The translations under genes and the position numbers were made by a program. Positions 55,674-64,000 of a DNA stretch of 64,000 nt are shown here, one piece after another. Under the pieces are notes generated by a model that ran no database searches, was not told the DNA's origin, and was given only the letters and a program-made list of their open reading frames with translations. The DNA lies in the NCBI RefSeq assembly GCF_006385675.1, contig NZ_VFRR01000008.1, positions 1-64,000 on the forward strand, in the 5' to 3' direction. The DNA comes from Maribrevibacterium harenarium. GTDB lineage: Bacteria > Pseudomonadota > Gammaproteobacteria > Pseudomonadales > Marinomonadaceae. Position 1 is the stretch's first letter; each line of letters opens with the position of its first letter.

Positions 55674-56547
55674 TGTTGCAAAACGCCAAACCTCAACACT
55701 CGACAAAGTGTTGCGTGTTGCCCTGTATGCCACGCTATTATCGGTTGCCTTTATTTACCTAGCGCCATTCTTGGTAATGTTGCTTACGTCCTTAAAGGAT
55801 GTGGAAGAGATTCGTACCGGTACTTTGCTTTCTTTACCCGGCAGCCTAAACCTAGATGCTTGGAGCAAAGCTTGGTCCAGCGCCTGTACCGGTGGTCAGT
55901 GTGAGGGGATTGGCCCTTACTTTATGAACTCGTTCCAAATCGTGTTGCCAGCGGTTGCTATTTCAACCTTGCTGGGGGCGCTAAACGGTTATGTCATTTC
56001 CCATTGGAAATTTAAGGGCAGTGACCTTTTCTTCGCGGCGCTACTGGTAGGCTGTTTCATTCCATTCCAAGTGATCTTGCTACCTATGGCGCGTACCTTG
56101 GGTTGGTTAGGTATCGCTAACACCACTACCGGTCTGGTGTTCGTTCACGTGGTTTACGGTGTGGCATTCACCACCCTATTCTTCCGTAACTTCTACCAGT
56201 CGATCCCTGGTGAGTTAGTAAAAGCCGCCCGTTTGGATGGGGCTGGGTTCTTCACCATCTTCTGGCGCATTATTTTGCCGGTTTCTACACCCATCATCGT
56301 AGTAACCGTCATTTGGCAGTTCACCCAAATTTGGAATGACTTCCTATTTGGCGTGGCGTTCTCTGGCTTCGACACCCAACCCGTGACGGTAGCCCTTAAC
56401 AACCTAGTCAACACCAGCTTCGGCGGTAAGCAGTACAACGTGGATATGGCAGCCGCCATCATCGCCGCTCTACCAACCTTGGTGGTTTACGTATTGGCAG
56501 GTAAATACTTCGTTCGCGGTCTAACTGCGGGCTCCGTTAAAGGTTAA
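55666..56547 (+). CDS. gtsC: glucose-type ABC transporter permease
   Basis: A 293-aa MalG-type permease with six helices and EAA loop KAARLDGAGFFTIFWRIILP. ATG 55666 overlaps the gtsB stop by 8 nt and has GAGG 8 nt upstream; a GTG 9 nt earlier is possible. Confidence 0.88.
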   Translation: MSNVAKRQTSTLDKVLRVALYATLLSVAFIYLAPFLVMLLTSLKDVEEIRTGTLLSLPGSLNLDAWSKAWSSACTGGQCEGIGPYFMNSFQIVLPAVAISTLLGALNGYVISHWKFKGSDLFFAALLVGCFIPFQVILLPMARTLGWLGIANTTTGLVFVHVVYGVAFTTLFFRNFYQSIPGELVKAARLDGAGFFTIFWRIILPVSTPIIVVTVIWQFTQIWNDFLFGVAFSGFDTQPVTVALNNLVNTSFGGKQYNVDMAAAIIAALPTLVVYVLAGKYFVRGLTAGSVKG

Positions 56548-56554
56548 TCCTCGA

Positions 56555-56576
56555 GCCCGCCACAACACCGGCGGGC
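56555..56576 (+). repeat. hairpin between gtsC and gtsD
   Basis: GCCCGCC-N8-GGCGGGC is a 7-bp GC stem without a T-run, in the gap before the ATPase gene. Confidence 0.5.
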
Positions 56577-56602
56577 CGTGCTACAGAATTTGGAGAAAGA
56601 TC

Positions 56603-57712
56603 ATGGCAAGTTTAACGATTGATAATGTAAAAAAACGCTACGGCCAAACTGAAATCCTCAAAGGCATTAATATTTCCATCGCGGCGGGTGAGTTCCTTAT
56701 CCTAGTGGGGCCTTCCGGTTGCGGTAAGTCCACCCTGATGAATTCCATCGCCGGTCTAGAAGACGTCTCTGAAGGTCGAATCCTTATCGGTGATAAAGAC
56801 GTGACCTTCGCAAGCCCGAAAGACCGGGATATCGCCATGGTGTTCCAGTCTTACGCTCTGTACCCAAACATGACCGTGGCCGAAAACATCTCTTTCGGTT
56901 TGGAAATGCGTAAAGTGCCCAAAGAAGAGCGTGAAGCAGAAGTGCAACGGGTGGCCGACATGTTGCAAATCGGTCACCTACTAAAACGTAAACCCGCGCA
57001 ACTGTCTGGTGGTCAACGTCAACGTGTGGCCATGGGGCGCGCCCTAGCTCGCCGCCCAAAAATGTACTTGTTCGATGAGCCCCTATCCAACCTTGACGCC
57101 AAGCTACGGGTAGAAATGCGTACAGAAATCAAGAAGTTGCACCAGAAACTGGGAACCACCATCGTCTATGTAACCCACGACCAGATCGAAGCCATGACCT
57201 TGGCTGATCGTATTGCGGTAATGAAAGACGGTGAAGTACAGCAACTGGGCACACCACAGGAAATCTACGACAACCCAGCCAACCTCTTCGTTGCAGGCTT
57301 CATGGGGTCACCGGCGATGAACTTCGTACCGGCGAAAGTGGTAGAGCAAAACGGTTCTTACGCGCTTGAACTGCAAGCGGCGGCACCAACGGTTGTGCCA
57401 TTCCCGAAAGCCGAAAAATTGGCCGCCTATGTGGGTAAATCGATTCTCTTGGGTCTACGTCCAGAGATGATCACCGAGCCACAACCCCATAAAGAAGGGG
57501 CAGAGTTCGTCACTACCGCCAATGTGGAAGTGGAAGTGACCGAACCAATGGGTGCCGACACCATGGTCATCACCCGTATCCAAGATGCGGAAGTGAACTG
57601 TCGCTGTAACCCCGCTTACCCAGCAGCACCGGGTAAAGTGATCGAATTGATGTTTGATACCTCAAAAGCCGTGGCCTTTGACGAAGCCACCGGTCAACGT
57701 ATCGACCTGTAA
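56603..57712 (+). CDS. gtsD: glucose-type ABC transporter ATPase
   Basis: A 369-aa MalK/UgpC-type ATPase with Walker A GPSGCGKSTLMNS, Q-loop VFQSYALYPNMTVAEN, signature LSGGQRQRVAMGRA, Walker B YLFDEPLSNLDAKL and H-loop YVTHDQ. The C-terminal regulatory domain (LLGLRPEMITEP) is present. Last gene of the importer operon, followed by a strong terminator. Confidence 0.92.
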   Translation: MASLTIDNVKKRYGQTEILKGINISIAAGEFLILVGPSGCGKSTLMNSIAGLEDVSEGRILIGDKDVTFASPKDRDIAMVFQSYALYPNMTVAENISFGLEMRKVPKEEREAEVQRVADMLQIGHLLKRKPAQLSGGQRQRVAMGRALARRPKMYLFDEPLSNLDAKLRVEMRTEIKKLHQKLGTTIVYVTHDQIEAMTLADRIAVMKDGEVQQLGTPQEIYDNPANLFVAGFMGSPAMNFVPAKVVEQNGSYALELQAAAPTVVPFPKAEKLAAYVGKSILLGLRPEMITEPQPHKEGAEFVTTANVEVEVTEPMGADTMVITRIQDAEVNCRCNPAYPAAPGKVIELMFDTSKAVAFDEATGQRIDL

Positions 57713-57739
57713 TCCATTCCAGTAACCTTACTGACTTTT

Positions 57740-57763
57740 GCCAGCCTTCGGGCTGGCTTTTTT
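57740..57763 (+). terminator. terminator after gtsD
   Basis: GCCAGCC-TTCG-GGCTGGC is a 7-bp stem with a UUCG tetraloop followed by T6. Confidence 0.92.
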
Positions 57764-57880
57764 ATTTCTGCCTTTTTGGTCAAATTTTTCGATATTGTCA
57801 TAAAAATGTATTAAGTTTTGGTAACGCTCCAACACAAGAACAAGAGAGCGACTTTCTTAAATCATCTACAAGGAACCAAA

Positions 57881-59491
57881 ATGAATACTCATCGTTTTCT
57901 ACAACTGGGGGCCCTGACCGGCTCCATCGTCCTGCTAGCGGGCTGTAGTAGCCTCGCTACTGATCCTTATACGCCAGCGTGGCAGGCTAATACGGACTAC
58001 CACCTCACCATTTTGCATACCAATGACCATCACGGTCGCTTCTGGCAAAACAGCAATGGCGAATACGGTATGGCCGCCCGTAAAACCTTGATCGACAATA
58101 TCCGTGAAGAAGTCATGCTAGAGGATGGTGCTACCCTGCTGCTTTCCGGCGGTGATATCAATACCGGTGTGCCAGAATCAGACCTGCAAGATGCCGAACC
58201 AGATTTCAAAGGTATGGCCATGCTGCAATATGACGCCATGGCGATTGGTAACCATGAATTCGATAATCCAGTGGAAGTGCTGCGCCAACAGCGTGAATGG
58301 GCAGGTTTCCCATTCCTATCCGCCAACGTGCTCGATAGCGCCACTGGCAAACCCTTGTTTGAAGCCTACAAAATCTTCCAAGTGGATGACCTAAAAGTGG
58401 CAGTTGTAGGTTTCACCACTGATGACACGGTCAAAATCGGCAATCCTGAATACCTAGAGGGGATTACCATTAAGTCCCCGATTGAAGTAGCGCAGACCTT
58501 GATCCCACAATTGCGAGAGCAAGCAGACCTAGTAGTCGCCGTGACCCACATGGGTCACTATGACGATGGTAACCACGGTGGCAATGCACCGGGGGACGTG
58601 ACCTTAGCGCGCACGGTACCGGGGATCGATGTGATCGTCGGTGGCCACTCCCAGAACCCATTATTCGAGCCAGATGAACAAAGCGGCACCCTGATTCTGC
58701 AAGCCCATGAATGGGGGAAATACGTCGGACGTTTGGACTTGACCATTAATAATGGTCAGATCGTTGATTCCGAATACCGTTTGATTCCAGTGAATCTGAA
58801 AAAGAAAATCACCAAAGACGATGGCACCAGTGAGCGGGTCTATATCGAGCAGGAAATTGCCCAAGACCCTAGCATGCTGGCCATGCTAACCCCCTACCAA
58901 GAGATAGGCCAGGAGCGACTCAACATCACCATCGGTCAAGTGGACGGACGCCTAGTGGGCGAGCGAGCCGTGGTTCGTGCTAATGAAACCAACCTTGGCA
59001 ACCTAATCGCCACCGCCATGAAAGACAAGGTAAACGCCGATGTGGCCGTGATGAACTCGGGCGGTATTCGCGATGATATCCCAGCGGGTGTAATCACCTA
59101 CAAATCTGTACTGCAAGTGCAGCCATTCGCCAACATGATCTCTTATGTGGATATGAGTGGGACTGAGCTTGCCGACTACCTTGCCGTGGTTGCTGCAAAA
59201 GAGGCAGGCTCTGGTGCTTTCGCCCAATTCGCTGGGGTCAGCTTGACCCTGAAAGAGGGCAAAGCCACCAATGTGCGTATCAACGGAAACGCGCTGAATC
59301 CACAGGGCAACTACCGTATCGCCATGAATAGCTTCACTGCTAGTGGTGGTGACGGTTACCCGAAAGTTACTGATCACCCAAACTACGTGAACTCCGGCTA
59401 CGTAGATGCGGATGTATTAGTGGAATACATCGAACAACACTCCCCACTTTCCGTGGCAGAGTTTGCGCCGATGGGCAGCATTAAGCGCTAA
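57881..59491 (+). CDS. UshA-like 5'-nucleotidase/UDP-sugar hydrolase lipoprotein
   Basis: A 536-aa lipoprotein (signal with lipobox LLAGC, about residues 16-20). The N-terminal metallophosphatase domain has ILHTNDHHGRFW, LLSGGDINTG, AIGNHEFDNP and VTHMGHYDD, with GGHSQNPLF near the domain end; the C-terminal substrate domain has NSGGIRDDIPAG and TASGGDGYPK. It would hydrolyse nucleotides or UDP-sugars in the periplasm. The longer frame starts at 57818, but ATG 57881 has AGGAA and gives a proper lipoprotein signal. Not part of the gts operon. Confidence 0.9.
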   Translation: MNTHRFLQLGALTGSIVLLAGCSSLATDPYTPAWQANTDYHLTILHTNDHHGRFWQNSNGEYGMAARKTLIDNIREEVMLEDGATLLLSGGDINTGVPESDLQDAEPDFKGMAMLQYDAMAIGNHEFDNPVEVLRQQREWAGFPFLSANVLDSATGKPLFEAYKIFQVDDLKVAVVGFTTDDTVKIGNPEYLEGITIKSPIEVAQTLIPQLREQADLVVAVTHMGHYDDGNHGGNAPGDVTLARTVPGIDVIVGGHSQNPLFEPDEQSGTLILQAHEWGKYVGRLDLTINNGQIVDSEYRLIPVNLKKKITKDDGTSERVYIEQEIAQDPSMLAMLTPYQEIGQERLNITIGQVDGRLVGERAVVRANETNLGNLIATAMKDKVNADVAVMNSGGIRDDIPAGVITYKSVLQVQPFANMISYVDMSGTELADYLAVVAAKEAGSGAFAQFAGVSLTLKEGKATNVRINGNALNPQGNYRIAMNSFTASGGDGYPKVTDHPNYVNSGYVDADVLVEYIEQHSPLSVAEFAPMGSIKR

Positions 59492-59513
59492 CCCCTCCTC
59501 GGTCAATCCAAAC

Positions 59514-59548
59514 AAAATGCGCAGCCTAGAAACTAGACTGCGCATTTT
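59514..59548. terminator. bidirectional terminator between nucleotidase and rph
   Basis: AAAATGCGCAG and CTGCGCATTTT form an 11-bp stem with an inner CTAG/CTAG pairing. It sits between convergent genes. Confidence 0.85.
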
Positions 59549-59589
59549 ATTGGACTATCTGGTGATAGTCCGACTAACCGATGGAAAGG

Positions 59590-60315
59590 CTACTTCGCTT
59601 CGCTAAACAACGCCTGACGTTGTAGCTCAATAATCTCGGCAATACCCTTACGGGCCACGGCCAACATACCTAGCATATGCTCATCACCGAAGGCGGCACC
59701 TTCTGCCGTAACTTGGATTTCGATAAAGCCGCCTTTATCGTTCATGATCACGTTCATATCCGTTTCCGCGTTGGAGTCCTCAGGGTAATCCAGATCCAAT
59801 ACAGGCACGCCTTTATAAACGCCCACTGAAATGGCAGCGATCTGAGTCACAATGGGATTTTCTTTGATTTTCTTCGCTTCCACCAAAGTTTTCACCGCAT
59901 CCGCCAGCGCCACAAAGCCACCTGTAATAGAAGCAGTGCGGGTGCCACCGTCAGCTTGAATCACATCGCAGTCGATGGTGATGGTGTTTTCACCCAATTT
60001 TTTCAGGTCAATCGCCGCACGCAAAGAGCGGCCAATAAGACGCTGAATTTCCACGGTACGACCACCTTGCTTACCTCGGGCCGCTTCACGATCCATACGA
60101 CTGTGGGTAGAACGTGGCAACATACCGTATTCCGCCGTGATCCAACCTTGGCCTTTGCCTTTCAAAAAGCGTGGCACGCCAGGCACCACAGAGGCGGTAC
60201 AGATTACTTTGGTATCACCGCACTCGATAAGCACAGAGCCTTCCGCATGTTTAGTAAAATTGCGGGTGATTTTCATCGGACGTAACTGATCGGCTGCTCT
60301 ACCGCTAGGACGCAT
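59590..60315 (-). CDS. rph: ribonuclease PH
   Basis: RNase PH trims tRNA 3' ends by phosphorolysis. The 241-aa protein has [20 protein letters not shown] at the N-terminus, the [20 protein letters not shown] region and [19 protein letters not shown]. The start at 60315 gives the usual length; the frame from 60354 adds 13 residues. Divergent from yicC, a common arrangement. Confidence 0.96.
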   Translation of the reverse strand: MRPSGRAADQLRPMKITRNFTKHAEGSVLIECGDTKVICTASVVPGVPRFLKGKGQGWITAEYGMLPRSTHSRMDREAARGKQGGRTVEIQRLIGRSLRAAIDLKKLGENTITIDCDVIQADGGTRTASITGGFVALADAVKTLVEAKKIKENPIVTQIAAISVGVYKGVPVLDLDYPEDSNAETDMNVIMNDKGGFIEIQVTAEGAAFGDEHMLGMLAVARKGIAEIIELQRQALFSEAK

Positions 60316-60467
60316 ACTTGTCTCTCTTTGTTGATTCATGAAGTCATTGGGCACCGATTATAACGAACCCTGACAAAATTGCCTGCCCCTAACCTGACGT
60401 TCATCACCCCATTGGGGTACACTATGCCCCGTTTTTACACGTCACCACTTAAGCTAAGGGAAACTCT

Positions 60468-61334
60468 ATGACCGCAAGCATGACCGCCTTTTCACGCCAA
60501 GAAGCCGTTTACGACTGGGGCACCATCAGCTGGGAAATCCGCTCGGTCAACCAACGCTACCTAGAGCCACACTTCCGCTTGCCAGAACAATTCCGTGAAT
60601 TGGAATTTAGCTTCCGTGACGTACTACGCAAAAAACTCAACCGCGGTAAAGTCGAGTGCCAGCTGCGCTTCCACGGGGAAGACATGGCCGCCAAAAGCCT
60701 AAATATCAATGCGGAAAACGCCCAAGCACTGGCTAACGCAGTCAAACAACTAGGCACATGGTTCGATGGCATCAGAACCCCTTCACCGCTACAGATTCTG
60801 CAATGGCCCGGCATCCTCAGTGATGACAGCGCCGACGCCGATGAAATGAAAAAGGCGGTGGTCGCCCTCTTCAACAAAGCCGTCGACGACATGATCAGCG
60901 TGCGTTACCGGGAAGGGGAACAACTCAACGCCATCATCATCGAGCGCTTGGACGCCATCGACGCCATCGTTGCCGATGTGAAAGCGAAGCTACCGACCAT
61001 CATCGCCGCGCAAAAACAAAACCTACTGGATAAGCTCGAAGCCGCCAAAGTCGAACTCGACCCCATGCGCGTGGAAGCGGAAATCGTCATGCTGGCCCAA
61101 AAAGCCGACGTGGCCGAAGAAGTGGATCGCCTCGCCACTCACACTAAAGAAGTGCGCCGCCAACTCAAAGAAAAAGGCCCCATTGGCCGCCGCCTAGACT
61201 TCCTTATGCAAGAGCTCAACCGGGAAGCGAATACCCTTTCATCTAAATCGATAGTGGTTGAGACGACCAATAGCGCGGTGGAATTGAAAGTGTTGATCGA
61301 ACAGATGCGGGAGCAGATTCAAAACATCGAATAG
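60468..61334 (+). CDS. yicC: YicC/YloC family endoribonuclease
   Basis: A 288-aa YicC family protein (SMTAFSRQEAVYDWGTISWE, EIRSVNQRYLEPHFRLPEQF) with the conserved C-terminus GRRLDFLMQELNREANTLSS and EQMREQIQNIE. YicC proteins have endoribonuclease activity linked to small-RNA decay. The gene is intact, but its 3' end is a known integration target of mobile islands and an integrase follows. Confidence 0.94.
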   Translation: MTASMTAFSRQEAVYDWGTISWEIRSVNQRYLEPHFRLPEQFRELEFSFRDVLRKKLNRGKVECQLRFHGEDMAAKSLNINAENAQALANAVKQLGTWFDGIRTPSPLQILQWPGILSDDSADADEMKKAVVALFNKAVDDMISVRYREGEQLNAIIIERLDAIDAIVADVKAKLPTIIAAQKQNLLDKLEAAKVELDPMRVEAEIVMLAQKADVAEEVDRLATHTKEVRRQLKEKGPIGRRLDFLMQELNREANTLSSKSIVVETTNSAVELKVLIEQMREQIQNIE

Positions 61335-61360
61335 GTTTTTCACCCGTCCAAGAATGTCTT

Positions 61361-61399
61361 AAAAGCCCTGTTATTTGCTTGTAAATACAGGGCTTTTTT
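61361..61399 (+). terminator. terminator after yicC
   Basis: AAAAGCCCTGT and ACAGGGCTTTT form a stem with nested TATTT/AAATA, followed by T-rich sequence. Confidence 0.85.
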
Positions 61400-61453
61400 A
61401 TTTTTCTCGTCCAAATCGGTTTGCAGATGTCCGTTACCAGTTGCTGTTTAAGT

Positions 61454-61647
61454 GGTGGGCAAAATGGTGGGCAGGACCTGTTTTTTTGACTCAATAAGCA
61501 AAAAGTCAAGGTATCTGGTGAGCAGATTTTTGCATCTATCTCACCACCGCCTTATGCCATCCCCACTTATCGTGCTGCTTGCAGATTGTTCAATCACTCA
61601 ACTATCGAACCAATCGATAAACAAACAGTGGTGGGCAATGGTGAGCA
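61454..61647. repeat. five GGTGRGCA repeats (candidate integrase arm sites)
   Basis: GGTGGGCA at 61454-61461, 61466-61473 and 61630-61637, and GGTGAGCA at 61517-61524 and 61640-61647. They lie between yicC and the integrase gene, two pairs spaced 12 and 10 bp apart. Direct repeats beside a tyrosine integrase gene typically bind its N-terminal arm domain. Confidence 0.65.
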
Positions 61648-61685
61648 AATTTTAACGATTTCTTAGGAATATAGAGTAACAAACG

Positions 61686-62942
61686 ATGGCAAAACTAACC
61701 GCAACTCAGGTGCAATCTTATGCTCGCACCGCAGCAGCAAACAAAAAATACAGTGATGGTAATGGCCTATATTTTTGCGTAAGAAAATCTGGCATGCCGT
61801 ATTGGATGCTAAGGTATACCAGCCTAAACGGACGACGAGAAGCCACGCTCGGTCAATATCCAAGTATGACCTTAGCAGAGGCTCGACTTGAATCGTCTAA
61901 AATGCAGCTACAACTTCAGCAAGGTGAAGATCCATTAGCAATTCGCGCTATTGAAACCATCCCAGAGATCCAAAATGTCAGCCAGCTGTTTCAAGACTGG
62001 TATGCCAAAGACTTAAGTCGCCGGTTAAAGCACCCCAATATACCCAAACGTGTTTTTACCAAAGAAATTGCACCAGTGATTGGTCAACTTCCTATCCAAG
62101 CTGTGCGGCCAACACATGTGCGCGAAGTATTAGAGCGCATTCGAGAAAGTAACCGCCCTACCATTGCCAACGATACCTTGATGTACATGAAGCAGCTGTT
62201 TCGGCATGCGATAAAGCTCGACTTAACGCTGAACAACCCAGCCGCAGCATTTACCGTGGACGATGCAGGGGGCGTGGAGTCCAGTAAAGACAGGATGCTT
62301 AGCAAAGAGGAGATTCACTACGCCTTTAGCGTGTTTCATACCCATATCAATAGCTTTGGCCGCGACAACTACCTCGCTTGCTGCCTGTTTTTGGTATTGG
62401 GTGTACGCAAAAGCGAACTGTGCGAAGCCATGTGGCGTGAAATGGATTTAACCACAGGCGTGTGGGATCTGCCCAAAGAACGCAGCAAAACCGGCGTGCC
62501 AATCAGCATTCCCTTACCACGCCAAGCCATTGCTTGGTTTAACGAGTTGCAAATCCGCGCTTGTGGCTCGCCTTATGTTTTCCCAGCCAGACGAGCAAGC
62601 CATCGTCCACATATGGGGCCAGATACGCTAAACCGTGCCATTTCTAAGCTCTTTGGTCGCGAGCCTGGGCGCAAAAAACAGCCTCCCAATAAAATGGGCA
62701 AACTTGAACACTTTACCGTACACGATTTGCGCCGCACCTTTCGCAGCCTTGCCGCCTCTTTGGGCATTGCAGGCAACGTAGCCGAACGCTGTCTTAACCA
62801 TAAGCTAAAAGGCGTTGAGGGTATCTACGACCGCCACGATTACTTTGAAGAGCGCCGAATTGCCCATCAAACCGTGGCTGATGTGGTTGAACCATTGGTG
62901 AACTTTGAGCCCGCTTCACAACACCACACAGGAGGGCGCTAA
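61686..62942 (+). CDS. int: tyrosine recombinase (island integrase)
   Basis: A 418-aa phage-type integrase. The N-terminal arm-binding domain (DUF4102-type: KKYSDGNGLYFCVRKSG, LGQYPSMTLAEAR), a core-binding domain (about residues 95-185) and the catalytic domain follow. Visible catalytic residues: arginine in GVRKSELCEAMW, lysine in RSKTGVPISIPL, HDLRRTFRSLA (H-x-x-R), the histidine in LNHKLKGVEG and the tyrosine in YDRHDYFEER. It would excise and integrate the island at yicC. It ends 1 nt before the next gene's ATG. Confidence 0.93.
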   Translation: MAKLTATQVQSYARTAAANKKYSDGNGLYFCVRKSGMPYWMLRYTSLNGRREATLGQYPSMTLAEARLESSKMQLQLQQGEDPLAIRAIETIPEIQNVSQLFQDWYAKDLSRRLKHPNIPKRVFTKEIAPVIGQLPIQAVRPTHVREVLERIRESNRPTIANDTLMYMKQLFRHAIKLDLTLNNPAAAFTVDDAGGVESSKDRMLSKEEIHYAFSVFHTHINSFGRDNYLACCLFLVLGVRKSELCEAMWREMDLTTGVWDLPKERSKTGVPISIPLPRQAIAWFNELQIRACGSPYVFPARRASHRPHMGPDTLNRAISKLFGREPGRKKQPPNKMGKLEHFTVHDLRRTFRSLAASLGIAGNVAERCLNHKLKGVEGIYDRHDYFEERRIAHQTVADVVEPLVNFEPASQHHTGGR

Positions 62943-62943
62943 C

Positions 62944-63282
62944 ATGCAATTTATGATGCGACTTGCCCCCATTACCTTTCCAATCACCATGCTGGCATGG
63001 CTTGGTTGGTGTATTGGCATTGCCTTACTCGAACAACCTCATGGTATAGGCTACGCACTTACTCGGTATTGCCTGATGACATTGGTGGTACTCGCTCCTT
63101 GGCTGACGCTAAAACTCACGTTCTACGTGATTGTCAGCCTAGGACGCAAACTGGGACTCATCCCGCCTGCACGTCCAACGCACAGCTTGGGGTATGAAGA
63201 ATCACTCTATTGGTTCAGAGTATTGGCCTTCTTCGATGGCAAACGCAGCCGCATGCCGAAAAGGCCCATCAGGCGAAACTAA
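62944..63282 (+). CDS. small membrane protein of unknown function
   Basis: Not recognised. The 112-aa product has two likely membrane helices (about residues 8-28 and 40-65) and a basic C-terminus (KRSRMPKRPIRRN). GGAGG lies 8 nt before the ATG, inside the integrase gene, so it is translationally coupled to int. Such coupling suggests a role tied to the island, but none is assigned. Confidence 0.65.
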   Translation: MQFMMRLAPITFPITMLAWLGWCIGIALLEQPHGIGYALTRYCLMTLVVLAPWLTLKLTFYVIVSLGRKLGLIPPARPTHSLGYEESLYWFRVLAFFDGKRSRMPKRPIRRN

Positions 63283-63414
63283 CAATCCCCCATTTGCTCA
63301 CTTACCGTGGGCAGTTGGGACAATGGGGCAACACTTGATATGCCGAGCTTCAGAGGGTGAATAAGAGGGATGTGAACCGCCCCAAGGAATGGGGCAATCG
63401 GGGCTTAGCAAAGT

Positions 63415-63894
63415 TTATAATTGGGTTAAACGCTGTTTTGCAAGCGCCCAAGGTAAGCGACGACCAGCTTTTGCCATTTTATCGTAGGCAGCTTGAGCTT
63501 CTTCAACTGACAATACACCATGGGTGACGAGCTGCTCAACAACCCATAGCGTACCTTGAACTATTATCGCTTCTTTTTCAGCCGCCTTCCTAAGCGCCAT
63601 ATCCCCAGTTAGCAATGGACACTGTTCTTGTTTCGCCAACGCAAGTGCAAAGCAATCGTTCATGCTAGGGCCAGCATACTTTTGCCTCAGTTCAAATGAG
63701 TACATCATAGACTCAGGGCTTAACTCTCCCAACAACAACCCTAACTCGAGTAAATAACCATGTTGATCGCTTAGCTCCTCGTGGAATAACACATCTGGAA
63801 CTTTGAACTGGTAAGGCAAATTGAAAAAGACGCCTAATAATTGGCCTTCTTCGAGATCAATGAGGATATTGGCATCACTGATCAACAAATACAT
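63415..63894 (-). CDS. PIN-domain toxin
   Basis: A 159-aa PIN-domain nuclease with the acidic residues in SDANILIDLEEG, PSMNDCFALALA and LLTGDMALRKAA. PIN toxins of toxin-antitoxin systems cleave RNA. Its partner is the gene immediately upstream (the stop codon directly precedes this ATG). The C-terminal 45 residues extend past the PIN core. Confidence 0.85.
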   Translation of the reverse strand: MYLLISDANILIDLEEGQLLGVFFNLPYQFKVPDVLFHEELSDQHGYLLELGLLLGELSPESMMYSFELRQKYAGPSMNDCFALALAKQEQCPLLTGDMALRKAAEKEAIIVQGTLWVVEQLVTHGVLSVEEAQAAYDKMAKAGRRLPWALAKQRLTQL

Positions 63895-64000
63895 TTAAAC
63901 AGCCTCAGCCAACATTTGGCGTTGCTTATGCAATGCCATTACTGACATCTGTAACAGCTCAGCGGCTTTCGATTCACTAACAATTCCCTCTGCCAATGCA
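63895..64000 (-). CDS. UPF0175-type antitoxin, 3' part
   Basis: Only the last 35 codons are inside the window. The sequence ALAEGIVSESKAAELLQMSV resembles the helix-turn-helix of UPF0175 antitoxins, which pair with PIN toxins. The stop TAA touches the toxin ATG with no gap. The 5' end is beyond the window. Confidence 0.75.
   Translation of the reverse strand, partial: ALAEGIVSESKAAELLQMSVMALHKQRQMLAEAV

Larger units (their letters stand above)
61335..64000. mobile_element. left end of a genomic island at the yicC 3' end
   Basis: Everything after yicC is accessory in type: integrase, repeat sites, an unknown membrane protein and a toxin-antitoxin pair. Islands related to mobilizable genomic islands of Vibrio insert at the yicC 3' end through a tyrosine integrase. 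The right end and the repeat of the yicC 3' end would lie outside the window. Confidence 0.75.

Noticed and set aside
63283-63414. Additional small gene between the membrane protein and the PIN toxin
   Set aside because: No frame with a start and ribosome-binding site was found. The stretch only repeats short GGGGCAA-like words.
61335-64000. Complete prophage or island with both ends
   Set aside because: No phage structural genes and no second copy of the yicC 3' end were found before the window ends.

Overview
The window is a chromosomal segment of a Gammaproteobacterium. Gene order is close to Pseudomonas and relatives: metK/tkt/epd/pgk/fba, gshB-tonB, rpoH-ftsX-ftsE-ftsY beside an M16-like gene and rsmD, and metX-metW-DUF4426-rdgB-hemW. 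Other genes look more like marine Oceanospirillales/Halomonas-type bacteria: a GH13 alpha-glucosidase with Halomonas-like motifs, a BCCT betaine carrier and two sugar ABC importers. The order is an inference and no genus is claimed.

Left part (1-16 kb). The left edge holds the promoter and antitermination leader of an rRNA operon that runs off the window on the minus strand. A chemotaxis receptor is transcribed away from it. On the minus strand follow serA, then a compact gene group: a LuxP-like periplasmic binding protein, a LuxQ-shaped sensor that has lost its kinase residues, mtnN (Pfs nucleosidase), a barrel-like envelope protein and trmA. Upstream of it are a tRNA-Leu(UAG) and the sugar-phosphate block fba-pgk-epd-tkt.

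Middle (16-39 kb). metK is preceded by two mutually exclusive hairpins, the second an intrinsic terminator, which looks like an undescribed attenuator. Then come rsmE, a TolC-like protein, gshB and a TonB-like gene, the division/heat-shock block rpoH-ftsX-ftsE-ftsY, a degenerate M16 peptidase with rsmD, a second chemotaxis receptor, the metX-metW operon, a BCCT carrier with a large leader hairpin, and a yybP-ykoY manganese riboswitch controlling a TMEM165/GDT1-type manganese exporter. A cNMP/CBS/DUF294 protein and a DEDD exonuclease follow.

Sugar region (39.7-59.5 kb). A LacI regulator, a GH13 alpha-glucosidase, an AglEFGK-type ABC importer and a fructokinase form an alpha-glucoside (probably sucrose/maltose-type) uptake and cleavage module. 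Next to it a GltR/GtrS-like two-component system, a REC-GGDEF-EAL protein and a GtsABCD-type glucose importer form a second module. A UshA-like nucleotidase lipoprotein follows. Several intergenic hairpins without U-tracts sit inside both ABC operons.

Right end (59.6-64 kb). rph and yicC are divergent core genes. Directly after the yicC 3' end there are five GGTGRGCA repeats, a tyrosine integrase, a small membrane protein and a UPF0175/PIN toxin-antitoxin pair (antitoxin cut by the window edge). This looks like the left end of a genomic island integrated at yicC.

SAM metabolism recurs across the window (metX/W, metK, mtnN, and the methyltransferases trmA, rsmE and rsmD). The candidate new biology is the luxP-like/degenerate luxQ-like/mtnN operon and the metK leader.
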